A stretch of 64,000 nt of DNA, taken from contig NZ_JTFC01000003.1 of assembly GCF_003991225.1 (NCBI RefSeq), positions 1-64,000 of the forward strand. Reading direction: 5' to 3'. Below the pieces are notes generated by a model. The model had not been told where the DNA came from. It made no database searches and worked only from the letters and a program-made list of their open reading frames with translations. Every line of letters begins with the position of its first letter. The stretch's first letter is position 1. The stretch comes from Candidatus Kurthia intestinigallinarum (GTDB lineage: Bacteria > Bacillota > Bacilli > Bacillales_A > Planococcaceae). Made by a program: the position numbers and the translations under genes. Shown one piece after another: positions 36,373 through 46,172 of the stretch.

Positions 36373-36654
36373 TTAGTAACCCCAAACCATGGCTAATAAT
36401 GAACCAATGATTGTTACGATACCAATACCGAATGCGAATAATGTTGCAACCCAGATATCGACTTTATCATCAGTTTCACCAATGTGCATGAATAACATTA
36501 ATTGGACAGCTGCTTGAATTAAAGCTGTAACAAGCAGAATAATCATACCAACGACCATAGATACGTCTAACCACACAACGGACAGTGCAGCAAAAGTTAA
36601 AACTAATGAGCCAATAAAGCCCACGACGTGTTCTTTAGGAAATAGTTCTGCCAT
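36373..36654 (-). CDS. qoxD: Quinol oxidase aa3-600 subunit IV
   Basis: 93 residues, three transmembrane helices, with the CyoD/QoxD pattern (HVVGFIGSLVLTFAAL near the start, QLMLFMHIGE in the middle). Small accessory subunit of the menaquinol oxidase in the cytoplasmic membrane. Last gene of qoxABCD, one base behind qoxC. Confidence 0.93.
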   Translation of the reverse strand: MAELFPKEHVVGFIGSLVLTFAALSVVWLDVSMVVGMIILLVTALIQAAVQLMLFMHIGETDDKVDIWVATLFAFGIGIVTIIGSLLAMVWGY

Positions 36655-36655
36655 A

Positions 36656-37258
36656 TTACATCAATCCTCTCAAGTAGATAAAGCTGAAGATGAAAATCCA
36701 TACAACATCAAGGAAATGCCAGTATAGCGAGAAGATAAATGCTTTGTTCGCTGTACGAGCATTGATGCCATTACGAATAACTTGGATGATAATCGCTGTA
36801 CCCCAGAATAAACCGAATGTTACGTGAGCACCGTGAGTACCAATAGTAGTCATTAATGAAGATACAAATGCACTTGTAGTAATTGTTGCACCCTCATGTA
36901 CGTAAGTGAAGAATTCATCAATTTCAACAATTAAGAAGCCTAAACCTAGAATTAGCGTTAAGATGTAGAATACAACCATTGGTGTTTTACGACCAAGACG
37001 CATTGCATGTACACCTAAACCAATTAGGAATGAACTTGTTAATAATAAGAATGTTTCAATTAAAACTGGCCCTAATTCGAAAATTTCTTCTCCAGTTGGA
37101 CCTGTACCTGTACGATCAGATAACGTAAAGTACACTGTAAATAATGTGGCGAATAACACGATCTCCGCACCTAGGAAAATCCAGAAACCGTAAATATTTA
37201 AGCGGTTTTGCGTAGTCGAGTATTCTAATGGTTGACTGTGATCAACGTGATGAGCCAT
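36656..37258 (-). CDS. qoxC: Quinol oxidase aa3-600 subunit III
   Basis: 200 residues with five transmembrane helices. It has the subunit III landmarks NIYGFWIFLGAEIVLFATLF, THGAHVTFGLFWG and YWHFLDVVWIFIF. It stabilises the oxidase core. Its ATG shares one base with the TAA of qoxB (TAATG), implying coupled translation. Confidence 0.95.
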   Translation of the reverse strand: MAHHVDHSQPLEYSTTQNRLNIYGFWIFLGAEIVLFATLFTVYFTLSDRTGTGPTGEEIFELGPVLIETFLLLTSSFLIGLGVHAMRLGRKTPMVVFYILTLILGLGFLIVEIDEFFTYVHEGATITTSAFVSSLMTTIGTHGAHVTFGLFWGTAIIIQVIRNGINARTANKAFIFSLYWHFLDVVWIFIFSFIYLRGLM

Positions 37259-39216
37259 TATTTAGCACCTCGCAATCCGCCATTTTCGTCATAGCGACGT
37301 TCTGTTTCTTCGATTTCAGCAACATGAATATGATAACCGTCATCTTTTTGGAATGAACGGTAAAGCATGAATGCTAAAGTAATTACTAAGAAGATAGCAG
37401 CTGGAATCCACTCTGCCCATACGAAGAAGAATCCCCATGCAGTCATAGCGATACCTTGCCAGAACGCACTTTGTGAGTTGTTTGGCATATGAATATCTTC
37501 AATTTTACCAGCTTGAAGGTCGCGGCCTTCTTTTTTCGCAAACCAAAACTCATCAAGACGAGTAACTGTAGGAATAACTGCGAAGTTGTAGTTTGGAGCT
37601 GGGGTGTGAACACACCATTCAAGTGAACGCGCATCCCAAGGATCTGAGCCCTCGCGTTTTGCGTAACGGAATGAATAGTAGATGTTGTAAGCAACTAAGA
37701 TGAATGATACGGCTAAACCTAATGCACCAATGAATGATACCATTGATAATGGACCGTAACCTGTCGCTGCTGAATACGTGTACATACGACGAGCATAACC
37801 ATCTAAACCAAGAATAAACATTGGGAAGAATGCTACGTTAAAGCTGATTGCCATAACCCAGAATGCTGCTTTACCAAGTTTTTCGTTAAGACGGAAGCCC
37901 CAGATAAGTGGCCACCAGTAGTGGTAACCCGCGAATAATGCGAATACTGTACCTGGAATTAATACATAGTGGAAGTGAGCAACTAAGAATAATGTGTTGT
38001 GATATTGATAGTCCGCACTTGCCATTGCAAGCATTACACCAGTAACCCCACCGATAGTGAAGATTGGAATAAAGCCTAAAGCGTAAAGCATTGGAGTTGT
38101 GAATGAGATTTTACCGTGGCGCATAGTTAATAACCAGTTGAAAATCTTAACCCCTGTTGGTACAGCAATTAACATTGTAGTGATTGAGAATACACCATTT
38201 GTTAATACACCGTGACCCATTGTATAGAAGTGGTGAGCCCATACTAAGAATGCAAGTGTAGAAATAACTACCATTGCTGCTACCATTGAGCCGTAACCAA
38301 ATAAGTTTTTACGTGAGAACGTAGCGATAACTTCTGAGAAGATACCGAATGCTGGAAGGATTACGATGTAAACCTCAGGGTGACCCCATACCCAGAATAA
38401 GTTAGCGTAAAGCATGTCCATACCACCGTCAGACATAGCGAAGAATTTAGTACCGAATTGACGATCTAAAGTCATCATAGCCATTGTTACAGTGATAACT
38501 GGGAACGCACAAGTGATGATTAAGCTAGTGATTAAAATAGACCAAGTAAACATTGGCATTTTCATTAGTGTCATACCAGGTGCGCGCATTTTCATGATTG
38601 TCGTAATGAAGTTAATACCTGTCATTAATGTACCGAAACCAGAAATTTGGATTGACCAAGCGTAGTAGTTATTACCAACACCTGGGTTGTACTCAGGACC
38701 AGACAATGGGAAGTACCCTGTCCAACCTGCGTTTGGTGATCCACCAAAAATGAACGAAACGTTGATTAAGATGGCACCAGCTACTGTTAACCAGAAGCTT
38801 AGTAAGTTTAAGCGTGGGAACGCTACGTCACGTGCACCAATTTGAAGCGGTACAGCAACGTTCATAAGACCAATAACGAACGGCATCGCAACGAACAAAA
38901 TCATTAAAAGACCGTGTGTTGTGAAGATTTCGTTATAGTGAGCAGAGTTTAATAGGCCATTCTCAGGAATCGCAGTTTGCGCACGCATTAATAATGCGTC
39001 GACGCCACCACGGAATAGCATAATAATAGCTACAAAGATATACATTACACCGATACGTTTGTGGTCAACTGTAGTTAGCCATTCACTGTATAACCAACCC
39101 CATTTTTTGAAGTAAGTTAAACCAATTACAACAGCAAGTGATGCTACTACGATACCGATGAAGGTACCAAAGACCATAGGCTCGCTTAACGGTGCAAAGA
39201 TTGCGTCAAAACTCAT
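37258..39216 (-). CDS. qoxB: Quinol oxidase aa3-600 subunit I
   Basis: Catalytic haem-copper subunit, 652 residues with about 14-15 helices, closely colinear with B. subtilis QoxB. Haem and copper ligands: TTHG (low-spin haem His), WGHPEVYIVILP (CuB His and cross-linked Tyr), HHF (CuB His pair) and HFHYVL (haem a3 and a His). K- and D-channel regions look intact. The start is taken as ATG 39216; the adjacent TTG 39219 is possible. Confidence 0.97.
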   Translation of the reverse strand: MSFDAIFAPLSEPMVFGTFIGIVVASLAVVIGLTYFKKWGWLYSEWLTTVDHKRIGVMYIFVAIIMLFRGGVDALLMRAQTAIPENGLLNSAHYNEIFTTHGLLMILFVAMPFVIGLMNVAVPLQIGARDVAFPRLNLLSFWLTVAGAILINVSFIFGGSPNAGWTGYFPLSGPEYNPGVGNNYYAWSIQISGFGTLMTGINFITTIMKMRAPGMTLMKMPMFTWSILITSLIITCAFPVITVTMAMMTLDRQFGTKFFAMSDGGMDMLYANLFWVWGHPEVYIVILPAFGIFSEVIATFSRKNLFGYGSMVAAMVVISTLAFLVWAHHFYTMGHGVLTNGVFSITTMLIAVPTGVKIFNWLLTMRHGKISFTTPMLYALGFIPIFTIGGVTGVMLAMASADYQYHNTLFLVAHFHYVLIPGTVFALFAGYHYWWPLIWGFRLNEKLGKAAFWVMAISFNVAFFPMFILGLDGYARRMYTYSAATGYGPLSMVSFIGALGLAVSFILVAYNIYYSFRYAKREGSDPWDARSLEWCVHTPAPNYNFAVIPTVTRLDEFWFAKKEGRDLQAGKIEDIHMPNNSQSAFWQGIAMTAWGFFFVWAEWIPAAIFLVITLAFMLYRSFQKDDGYHIHVAEIEETERRYDENGGLRGAK

Positions 39217-39279
39217 CAATTTAGTGTGACTCCTTTCTTGCTTCTACTTTTGAGAAGATTATTATTCAGATTTTAAACC

Positions 39280-40206
39280 TTAGTGACTGTCTGTATGACG
39301 GTGAATGTTAAGTTTACCGTTACCAGTTTGATCAGCTTTAGATTTGTTGTAAGACTCTGCATTCATCATATCGTGGTGAGATGCTGGAGCTGGGCTGAAT
39401 GATAAGTGAGTAGAAGAGAAGCTTTCGCGGCCAACGTGGGCTGCGTTAAGTAATTCGTTGAACTTTTGTTCTGTTAATTCAGGCTCAGTAGATTTTACAT
39501 CTTGAGTCCATTCGTCGAATTTAGCTTGTTCCATAGCTTGTACTTCGAATTGTTGTGCTTCGAAGCCAGGACCGTTGAATAAGCTGTTACGTCCGAAGTA
39601 TTCACCTGCTTCATCTGCAGCTAGGTGAATTGTTGTAGTCATGTCACTCATAGCATATTTTTGACCTGCTAATTGTGGTACCCAGAAACTTGTCATCATA
39701 CCGTAAGAGTATAGACGGAATTCGATTGGGCGATCTGTTGGAATGTTCACATAGTTAACTGTTTCAATATTTTGTTCAGGATAACTGAAGTGCCATTTCC
39801 ATTCAGAAGAAGATGCATAAATTACTAATGGTTCAGTATTTGCGTAATCTTCTGTTTGTGGATTTTCAACCTTTTCTAATGACCAAATTGTTACAACTGA
39901 TAAGAAAGCTACGATAACGATTGGAATAGCTGTCCAAACGAATTCTAGTTTACGGTTACCTTCTTCAAAAGGAGGTTCGTAATCAGCTGGTAATTTGCTT
40001 GCGCGGTATTTTACTAATACTACTGCAAGGATAATGTACACAGCTAAAAGAATAATTACCATTGTAGCGATCGAAATTAAGATGGTAGTCGAAAGTGTAC
40101 GAGCGTTCGGACCTTTCGCGTCAAATACCATCAATGGTTCACAGCCAGATAAAACTAGAGCCATAAACGCCATAACAATCGGCAAGATTAGTACTTTTTT
40201 TCTCAT
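39280..40206 (-). CDS. qoxA: Quinol oxidase aa3-600 subunit II (lipoprotein)
   Basis: 308 residues. Lipoprotein signal with lipobox LSGC (residues about 19-22), two transmembrane helices and a cupredoxin domain. The CuA ligands of cytochrome c oxidases are absent, as expected for a quinol oxidase. WKWHFSYPEQNIETVNY and VPQLAGQKYAM match B. subtilis QoxA. A His-rich C-terminus (HRHTDSH) ends the protein. ATG with GAAGGGAG upstream. First gene of the operon. Confidence 0.95.
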   Translation of the reverse strand: MRKKVLILPIVMAFMALVLSGCEPLMVFDAKGPNARTLSTTILISIATMVIILLAVYIILAVVLVKYRASKLPADYEPPFEEGNRKLEFVWTAIPIVIVAFLSVVTIWSLEKVENPQTEDYANTEPLVIYASSSEWKWHFSYPEQNIETVNYVNIPTDRPIEFRLYSYGMMTSFWVPQLAGQKYAMSDMTTTIHLAADEAGEYFGRNSLFNGPGFEAQQFEVQAMEQAKFDEWTQDVKSTEPELTEQKFNELLNAAHVGRESFSSTHLSFSPAPASHHDMMNAESYNKSKADQTGNGKLNIHRHTDSH

Positions 40207-40230
40207 GTTGTACTCCCTTCTAAAACAACT

Positions 40231-40248
40231 ATTCTACATATGTAGAAT
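40231..40248. other. 18-base perfect palindrome in the qoxA leader
   Basis: ATTCTACATATGTAGAAT, about 25 bases upstream of the qoxA start codon: operator or mRNA hairpin. Confidence 0.5.
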
Positions 40249-40589
40249 GCTGAATGGATATTGAAGTGTGTCCCCCGATATTTAGTTTGTAAGGTACAAA
40301 ATAAATATGTGTGAATGCGCAGGATGATCGAATTTGTGTCCTAAATCCCCCCCAAAGCCAGTGCCTATACCTCGATTCCCTTATAATTGCAGTTCAATCA
40401 AAAAACATAGAATCAGATAGTATGTACCCTGAAATCAGGAAGTTTTAGGAAACCCAAGCTCACAAACCCTTCGCGTAGAAGTTATCAACCTCCATTACAA
40501 TTCATTTTGAATTATAAACCTAAGTATACGGTAAAAAAATAGAAATATTGTCATTTTCACATTTTCTTTAAATGTTTTTGAACGTTCTG

Positions 40590-40603
40590 TGTACACGTTT
40601 TCA
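40590..40603 (+). promoter_or_regulatory. cre-like site between qoxA and ptsH
   Basis: TGTACACGTTTTCA matches TGWAANCGNTNWCA at 13 of 14 positions. CcpA binding is inferred only. Confidence 0.4.
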
Positions 40604-40934
40604 AAAAACCATTCTTTTTACACTTTTTGTGATACTTTATATTCGTTTTATATCCTTTATTTTCTTTTATTTGATAAGTTCAAATACTTTGACTTTAACT
40701 TATTCGTTAGTTCTTTTATAAGGTCAGATCGGACTTTATAAAAGAACGTAGTTTATTGCTATAAAATGAGATGCTATCTTAATAAACTGCCACAAATGTT
40801 ACTAACATAGCATTAACACTCTAAAAGCTTAATATGGTATTCTTTAAAAGACCACTACATAATTTAAAAAGTGGTGATATTTGAACGGTTGTCCTTTATA
40901 GCAACTATTTAAAATCCACTAAGGAGGAATTTAT

Positions 40935-41207
40935 ATGATTTCTAAACAATTTACAATTACAGCACCCGAAGGTTTACACGCACGTCCAGCAGCAGAGTTA
41001 GTAAAAGCTGCTTCAAAATTCCAAGCAGACACGACACTTGTGTTTGATGGCAAAAACGTTAACTTAAAATCAATTCTTGGTGTTATGTCACTTGGCGTCC
41101 CAACTGGCTCTGAAATCTCAATCAATGTTGATGGCTCTGATGAAGAACTTGCTCTTCAAAAGCTAGAAGAAACATTCACAACATCTGGCCTTGGTGTAGC
41201 GAAGTAA
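40935..41207 (+). CDS. ptsH: Phosphocarrier protein HPr
   Basis: 90 residues. The phosphotransfer site is His15 in GLHARPAAELV. Ser46, the HPr kinase/phosphorylase site, is in NLKSILGVMSLG. Both residues are at the classical Bacillus positions, so the protein can serve in PTS phosphotransfer and as CcpA co-repressor. ptsI (enzyme I) is not adjacent, unlike the usual ptsHI operon, and a terminator follows at once. Strong ribosome site AAGGAGG, 8 bases from ATG, inside a potentially foldable leader. Confidence 0.95.
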   Translation: MISKQFTITAPEGLHARPAAELVKAASKFQADTTLVFDGKNVNLKSILGVMSLGVPTGSEISINVDGSDEELALQKLEETFTTSGLGVAK

Positions 41208-41229
41208 TAATTCACACTATTATAATAGA

Positions 41230-41270
41230 AGAAACCTTAAAAACGTTATAACCTTTTTAAGGTTTCTTTT
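41230..41270. terminator. Bidirectional terminator ptsH / GGDEF remnant
   Basis: AGAAACCTTAAAAA / TTTTTAAGGTTTCT with T-run of six on the plus strand. Confidence 0.9.
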
Positions 41271-41968
41271 TTATATTCTTGAACATATAATCGGTTACGG
41301 CCATTTTCTTTTGCTTGATATAAAGCCACATCTGCTTGCTTAAATAATTGTTCTAGCGTACACATCTCCTCATTTGTATAGCAAGCACCGATACTAATTG
41401 TCATATGAATGCTCTCCCCTGTTTCTCGAATAATAAATTCTTTACTCATCACAAACTTCCTTAAAACCTCTAAATCCTCTTGAATAACCTCTAAGCGATG
41501 CGGTATTAATAAAATAAACTCATCTCCCCCGTATCGAATGACATCAATATTTTGCTTTAGCTTCCATTGTACTGCTAATGAAGTTAGCCATTTGATTGCC
41601 TGGTCACCTACTAGATGACTATATGTATCATTCACTTTTTTAAATCAATATCAAAAATGACGAAAATATAATTTGTAACTTGCCATTTTTCATCTAATTA
41701 CTCTTCATAAATAGACGATTTTTTATATCTATTAAACGGTCCTTATGCAATTTTCATTCGAATGCGGTGGTTGTGTCATTTGAGAAACCTTAAGTGCCTT
41801 ATTCAAGCGGTCTTCATTCATAATTTGTTTAGTTAATGAATCAATTAATAATATTTGATAATAAACAAGATTTTGTTCATAACAAAACTTTTTAATTAAG
41901 ACAATATATTGAGTCAAAATATCTATAATATAATACTTATTATCGGGAGAATAATACATATTATTCAA
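41246..41968 (-). pseudogene. Decayed GGDEF diguanylate cyclase gene
   Basis: The 41246-41635 frame encodes the C-terminal two thirds of a GGDEF domain (NDTYSHLVGD, active site RYGGDEF, SIGACYTNE, ADVALYQAKENGRNR). Just upstream the frame breaks: the expected DIDHFKKVND reads DIDLKK-stop, as if four bases were lost before the A-run. Further up, KDRLIDIKNRLFM (the N-terminal LxGLxNRR-type motif) lies in another frame behind a stop. A third break separates it from NEDRLNKALKVSQMTQ at 41732-41968. At least three lesions therefore make an intact product unlikely. Confidence 0.8.
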
Positions 41969-42041
41969 ATAAAATATTTAGCTGTATCATAAAAGTCTGA
42001 TAATAAGGCGTAGTACGCTTTTGCTGACTATATTTATCCAT

Positions 42042-42067
42042 AAAAAAAAAGGCTAGTTTCCTAGCCT
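42042..42067 (-). terminator. Terminator after metK
   Basis: AGGCTAG-tttc-CTAGCCT with a run of nine T on the minus strand. Confidence 0.85.
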
Positions 42068-42079
42068 CATAAAAAGAAA

Positions 42080-43273
42080 TTAGTTAAAACGAGCTTTTAA
42101 TGCTTCTGCTTTATTTGTTTCTTCCCAAGGAACATTTAAATCTGTACGACCAAAGTGACCGTAAGCAGCTGTTTGTTTATAAATTGGACGACGTAAATCA
42201 AGCATTTTAATAATGCCTGCTGGACGTAGATCAAATAATTCGCGAACAGCTTCTACTAATTCAGCTTCTGAAACCGTACCTGTACCGAATGTATCAATTG
42301 AAATTGATACCGGTTGTGCAACACCAATTGCGTAAGCAAGTTGTACTTCTGCACGGTCCGCAAGACCTGAAGCAACAATATTTTTCGCAACGTAGCGAGC
42401 AGCATAAGCGCCTGAACGGTCAACTTTTGTTGCATCTTTACCAGAGAATGCACCGCCACCATGACGTGCATAACCACCGTAAGTATCTACAATGATTTTA
42501 CGTCCTGTAAGACCTGCATCCCCTTTAGGTCCACCGATGACAAAACGGCCTGTTGGATTGATAAAGTATTTTGTTTGTTCATCTAATAATTCAGCAGGAA
42601 CAACTTGTTTAATAACATGCTCTTTCATATCTGCTTGAATTTGCTCTAATGTTGTTTCTTCATCATGTTGTGTAGAAATAACGATTGTATCCACGCGTAC
42701 TGCATGTTGTTCTTCATCATATTCTACTGTTACTTGCGTTTTACCATCTGGACGTAAATAAGCTAACTCGCCTGATTTACGAACTTCTGTTAGACGACGA
42801 GATAATTTATGTGCTAAAGAAATTGGTAGTGGCATAAGTTCCGGTGTTTCATTACAAGCGTAACCAAACATTAAACCTTGGTCACCCGCACCGATTGCTT
42901 CAATTTCTTCATCTGACATAGAACCTTCACGTGCTTCTAATGCTTGGTCTACACCTTGGGCAATGTCAGGTGATTGTTCACCTACTGCAACAAGTACAGC
43001 AAGATTTTCCGCATCGAAACCATATTTACCGCGAGTATAGCCGATTTCAGCTACTGTATCGCGAACGATGCCTTTCATATCTACATAAGTAGATGTTGTT
43101 AATTCACCTGTTACTAGTACTAAACCTGTTGTAACAGTTGTTTCACATGCAACACGTGCATTTGGATCTTTTTCTAAAACTGCATCTAAAATTGCATCTG
43201 AGATTTGGTCACAGATTTTATCTGGATGTCCTTCTGTAACACTTTCTGAAGTAAATAGTCGACGTTGAGCCAT
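42080..43273 (-). CDS. metK: S-adenosylmethionine synthetase
   Basis: Makes SAM from methionine and ATP; cytosolic tetramer. 397 residues with the signatures [13 protein letters not shown] (Mg/ATP), [12 protein letters not shown] and [19 protein letters not shown] with AGGAGG upstream (8 bases). It is preceded by a SAM-I riboswitch and is divergent from pckA, the same neighbour as in B. subtilis. Confidence 0.98.
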   Translation of the reverse strand: MAQRRLFTSESVTEGHPDKICDQISDAILDAVLEKDPNARVACETTVTTGLVLVTGELTTSTYVDMKGIVRDTVAEIGYTRGKYGFDAENLAVLVAVGEQSPDIAQGVDQALEAREGSMSDEEIEAIGAGDQGLMFGYACNETPELMPLPISLAHKLSRRLTEVRKSGELAYLRPDGKTQVTVEYDEEQHAVRVDTIVISTQHDEETTLEQIQADMKEHVIKQVVPAELLDEQTKYFINPTGRFVIGGPKGDAGLTGRKIIVDTYGGYARHGGGAFSGKDATKVDRSGAYAARYVAKNIVASGLADRAEVQLAYAIGVAQPVSISIDTFGTGTVSEAELVEAVRELFDLRPAGIIKMLDLRRPIYKQTAAYGHFGRTDLNVPWEETNKAEALKARFN

Positions 43274-43449
43274 TGTATGGGTTCCTCCTATACGAGTTCG
43301 ATAGATACGGTACTCATTATCCGTGTAGCACCTATTATATAGAAGAAACTTAAAAAATGAGCTGTTCTCCTACGATGCCAGCCAGCCGAAGCTGCTTTTA
43401 CACGAGTATTATAGAAAGTGCCATTGGCGATTGCAATGACAATCGAAAA

Positions 43450-43490
43450 TAAAAAAACCCTTTTCTCATAGTGTTTAATGAGGAAAGGGG
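43450..43490 (-). terminator. SAM riboswitch terminator of metK
   Basis: ACCCCTTTCCTCAT pairs with ATGAGAAAAGGGT (one mismatch), then TTTTTTTATTTT on the minus strand. Confidence 0.85.
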
Positions 43491-43511
43491 TAATTTCGTA
43501 AGCACCTTTCA

Positions 43512-43626
43512 CTCTTATCGTTCAAGGAAAATCCTTGCATCAGATTAGCACCAACGCATGCTGTGAAATACATGCAGGTTGCCGGGTTTCATTGGGCCTG
43601 ACCCTCCACCAGCTCGGGATAAGAGT
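43512..43626 (-). promoter_or_regulatory. SAM-I riboswitch (S-box) of metK
   Basis: On the minus strand: P1 arm CTCTTATC, then GAGCTGGTGGAGGG, ACTGGCCC-type GTCAGGCCCAATGAAACC, CGGCAACC and the closing GATAAGAG. These are the conserved S-box core positions in order. SAM binding should favour the downstream terminator. Confidence 0.97.
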
Positions 43627-44048
43627 ATCCGTTCAATTTCCAATACTAATAGATTCTATTATGAAAGTCAATCATTTAATAGCTCTGTTAAATACATGAC
43701 CTATGCTATCTCTAAAATTATAAAATATTGGTCATACACAATCGTATATATGATATTTTTTATGGATAAGTATAACCTAATAAAATTATTTAATACCTGT
43801 TGTAATACAGAGCCTTAAAAAACTTATTTACAACAACTGTTATATACAATAAAACAGAATAATGCTGGTTCGAAACACCTTTTACTTCCTTTAACCATTT
43901 TGTCATATTTAAATAATTTTTATAAAAAATGATGTATTAATGTAGACTATTGATTTTAATGTGTTATACTAATTCCATAATTAATTAAAAAAAAGCCAAT
44001 AAGGCATACTAAATAACATATAAATTTTAAAAAAGGATGGTACGACAC
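43627..44048. other. metK / pckA divergent region
   Basis: No gene seen. It contains the metK promoter (43643-43671) and an extended -10 TGTTATACT at 43962-43970 for pckA. The intervening sequence is very AT-rich without a recognisable operator. Confidence 0.5.
43643..43671 (-). promoter_or_regulatory. metK promoter
   Basis: TTGACT (43666-43671), 17-bp spacer and TAGTAT (43643-43648) on the minus strand, just ahead of the S-box. Confidence 0.75.
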
Positions 44049-45635
44049 ATGAATTCAGTAGAAACTGCGAATGAATTAACAGAACTATTAGCTGGTCAAA
44101 ATATTAAGGAACAATTATCAGTAGCACAATTAGTAGAAAAAGCGACATCTCGTAATGAAGCAATTTTAACTGCTGACGGTGCTGTTCGTGCTTTAACTGG
44201 TAAATACACTGGTCGTTCTCCTCGCGATAAATTCTTCGTTGAAGAAGATTGCTCAAAAGATAAAATTGACTGGGGGAAAGTAAACCAATCAATTTCATCA
44301 GAAGTATTTGATAACTTATATAAAAAAGTAGTAGATTACTTAAAAGCAAAAGAGGAAGTATTTGTATTCAAAGGTTTTGCTGGCGCTGATGAAGATTCTC
44401 GCTTATCAATTCGCGTTGTAAATGAATATGCTTGGCATAACCTATTCGCTCACCAATTATTCATTCGTCCTTCTCAAGAAGAGCTTGCTAACCATGTAGC
44501 AGACTTTACAATCGTTTCTGCTCCAACATTTAAAGCAGATCCTGCAGTAGATGGTACAACTTCAGAAACATTCATCATCGTATCTCTTGAAAAGAAAATT
44601 GTTTTAATCGGTGGTACTGAGTACGCTGGCGAAATGAAAAAATCAATCTTCGGTATCATGAACTACTTATTACCAGAACAAGGTATCTTCCCAATGCACT
44701 GCTCTGCTAACGTTGGTGCTGAAGGTGATGTTACATTATTCTTCGGTTTATCTGGTACTGGTAAAACAACTTTATCTGCAGATGCAGATCGTAAATTAGT
44801 TGGTGATGACGAACACGGTTGGTCTGATAAAGGTATCTTCAATATTGAAGGTGGCTGCTACGCAAAAACATTAAACTTATCAGCTGAAAAAGAACCTGAA
44901 ATTTTCAATGCCATCCAATTCGGTACAGTACTTGAAAACGTTGTAGTTGATGAAGCAACTCGTATTCCTAACTATGATGATGCACAATATACACAAAACA
45001 CACGTGTAGCATACCCAATTCAAAATATCGATAATATCGTTGATCCATCAGTTGCAGGTCATCCAAAAACAATCATCTTCTTAACTGCAGATGCATTTGG
45101 CGTATTACCTCCAATCTCTAAATTAACGAAAGACCAAGCAATGTACCACTTCTTATCAGGTTTCACTTCTAAAATTCCTGGTACAGAACGTGGTGTAGTA
45201 GAACCTGAACCAGCATTTTCTACATGCTTCGGTGCTCCATTCATGCCACTACATGCTACAAAATATGCTGAAATGTTAGGCCAAAAAATTGACGAGCATG
45301 AAGCAAATGTATTCTTAGTAAACACTGGCTGGTCTGGTGGTCAATATGGCGAAGGTAGCCGCATGAAACTTTCTTACACGCGTACAATGGTACGCGCTGC
45401 AATCAATGGTAAATTAGATAATGCATTCAAAAAAGAAGATAAATTCTTCGGTCTACAAATTCCATCAGAAATCGATGGCGTACCATCAAATATCTTAGAT
45501 CCTCGTAACGTATGGGAAGACAAAGATAAATATGATGCAACAGCTAAAAAATTAGCTGGTATGTTCCACGAAAACTTCAAGAAATTTGGTACTGTCGCTG
45601 AAGGCATCCTAAAAAATGGTGCACCTCGCGTCTAA
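44049..45635 (+). CDS. pckA: Phosphoenolpyruvate carboxykinase (ATP)
   Basis: Gluconeogenic enzyme converting oxaloacetate and ATP to PEP, CO2 and ADP. 528 residues. The kinase-1a P-loop is GLSGTGKTT (233-241), the metal site is in DDEHGW, and the substrate loop [11 protein letters not shown] is present. The start is ATG 44049 ([10 protein letters not shown]), 11 bases behind AAGGA; ATG 44037 overlaps the ribosome site. An extended -10 lies about 80 bases upstream. Monocistronic with a strong terminator. Confidence 0.97.
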   Translation: MNSVETANELTELLAGQNIKEQLSVAQLVEKATSRNEAILTADGAVRALTGKYTGRSPRDKFFVEEDCSKDKIDWGKVNQSISSEVFDNLYKKVVDYLKAKEEVFVFKGFAGADEDSRLSIRVVNEYAWHNLFAHQLFIRPSQEELANHVADFTIVSAPTFKADPAVDGTTSETFIIVSLEKKIVLIGGTEYAGEMKKSIFGIMNYLLPEQGIFPMHCSANVGAEGDVTLFFGLSGTGKTTLSADADRKLVGDDEHGWSDKGIFNIEGGCYAKTLNLSAEKEPEIFNAIQFGTVLENVVVDEATRIPNYDDAQYTQNTRVAYPIQNIDNIVDPSVAGHPKTIIFLTADAFGVLPPISKLTKDQAMYHFLSGFTSKIPGTERGVVEPEPAFSTCFGAPFMPLHATKYAEMLGQKIDEHEANVFLVNTGWSGGQYGEGSRMKLSYTRTMVRAAINGKLDNAFKKEDKFFGLQIPSEIDGVPSNILDPRNVWEDKDKYDATAKKLAGMFHENFKKFGTVAEGILKNGAPRV

Positions 45636-45679
45636 TTTCTTGAAGAAAAACTTCGATTGACAATCAAAAAAATCATCTA

Positions 45680-45717
45680 AAAAAGAGCCAGAGAGTAATT
45701 ACTCTCTGGCTCTTTTT
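45680..45717. terminator. Bidirectional terminator after pckA
   Basis: AAAAAGAGCCAGAGAGTAAT is followed by its exact inverted copy (perfect 38-base palindrome). Confidence 0.92.
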
Positions 45718-45722
45718 ATTTG

Positions 45723-46169
45723 TTAGTCTTGCTCATCCGGTACAAATTTCACGTCCGCTTGATGCTGATTAAAAAATTCAACGATATCTTCTGCATCACC
45801 GCGTGTTAATCGGTTAAAAGATATTTCACGACCATAATCATGAAGCTCTAAGCCTTCTTTACCCGCAACTTCATGAAAGAAAAGATTAAACCATTTTAAC
45901 TTACTATCAAACGCCGCTTCTTCTGCAAAAAATTGACGTGTACGTTCATTTAAATCAATTTTAAACTCCTTTACAAGTCCTTCTGAACGCATTAAATTCG
46001 TATAGTTTTTTAATTCAGCAATTGCTGTTGTTTCTTCATTCCAACATTGGATTGTGACATACGAAAACTTATCGGTGAAATATAGCCATAAGTGATGCCA
46101 ATACCAATAATTTGTATCAAAATCTTTTGTACGGTCAACGGGTGGTAATTGAATATGCACATAGCCCAT
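45723..46169 (-). CDS. Conserved hypothetical protein, 148 residues
   Basis: Not recognised. An acidic, aromatic-rich soluble protein with no signal or membrane segment. The N-terminus has a Trp/Tyr/His cluster (NYWYWHHLWLYF), and the middle contains ERTRQFFAEEAAFDSKLKWF. It has a strong ribosome site (AGGAGG 8 bases before ATG) and starts only three bases after ytmA ends, so it belongs to the ytkD-ytmA transcription unit. The position suggests a role near peptidase or nucleotide housekeeping, but no function can be given. Confidence 0.75.
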   Translation of the reverse strand: MGYVHIQLPPVDRTKDFDTNYWYWHHLWLYFTDKFSYVTIQCWNEETTAIAELKNYTNLMRSEGLVKEFKIDLNERTRQFFAEEAAFDSKLKWFNLFFHEVAGKEGLELHDYGREISFNRLTRGDAEDIVEFFNQHQADVKFVPDEQD

Positions 46170-46172
46170 CTG

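Larger units (their letters stand above)
40207..40934. other. Divergent qoxA / ptsH regulatory region
   Basis: 728 bases without a gene. From left: an 18-base perfect palindrome in the qoxA leader (40231-40248), a cre-like TGTACACGTTTTCA (40590-40603, one mismatch), a 16-bp hairpin (40710-40747), GTTTATT/AATAAAC pairing (40751-40788) and a set of competing short stems just before the ptsH ribosome site. No clear -35/-10 pair was chosen for either gene. Confidence 0.5.

Noticed and set aside
41246-41635. Stand-alone 129-residue GGDEF protein
   Set aside because: It lacks the N-terminal third of the GGDEF fold, including the metal-binding DxD; those segments are found upstream in other frames, so it was called a pseudogene.
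42289-42495. Plus- and minus-strand small frames inside metK
   Set aside because: Shadow frames of a highly conserved gene with no initiation signals.
43288-43512. 74-codon minus-strand frame between the S-box and metK
   Set aside because: It lies within the riboswitch expression platform and untranslated leader; no ribosome site and no recognisable protein.
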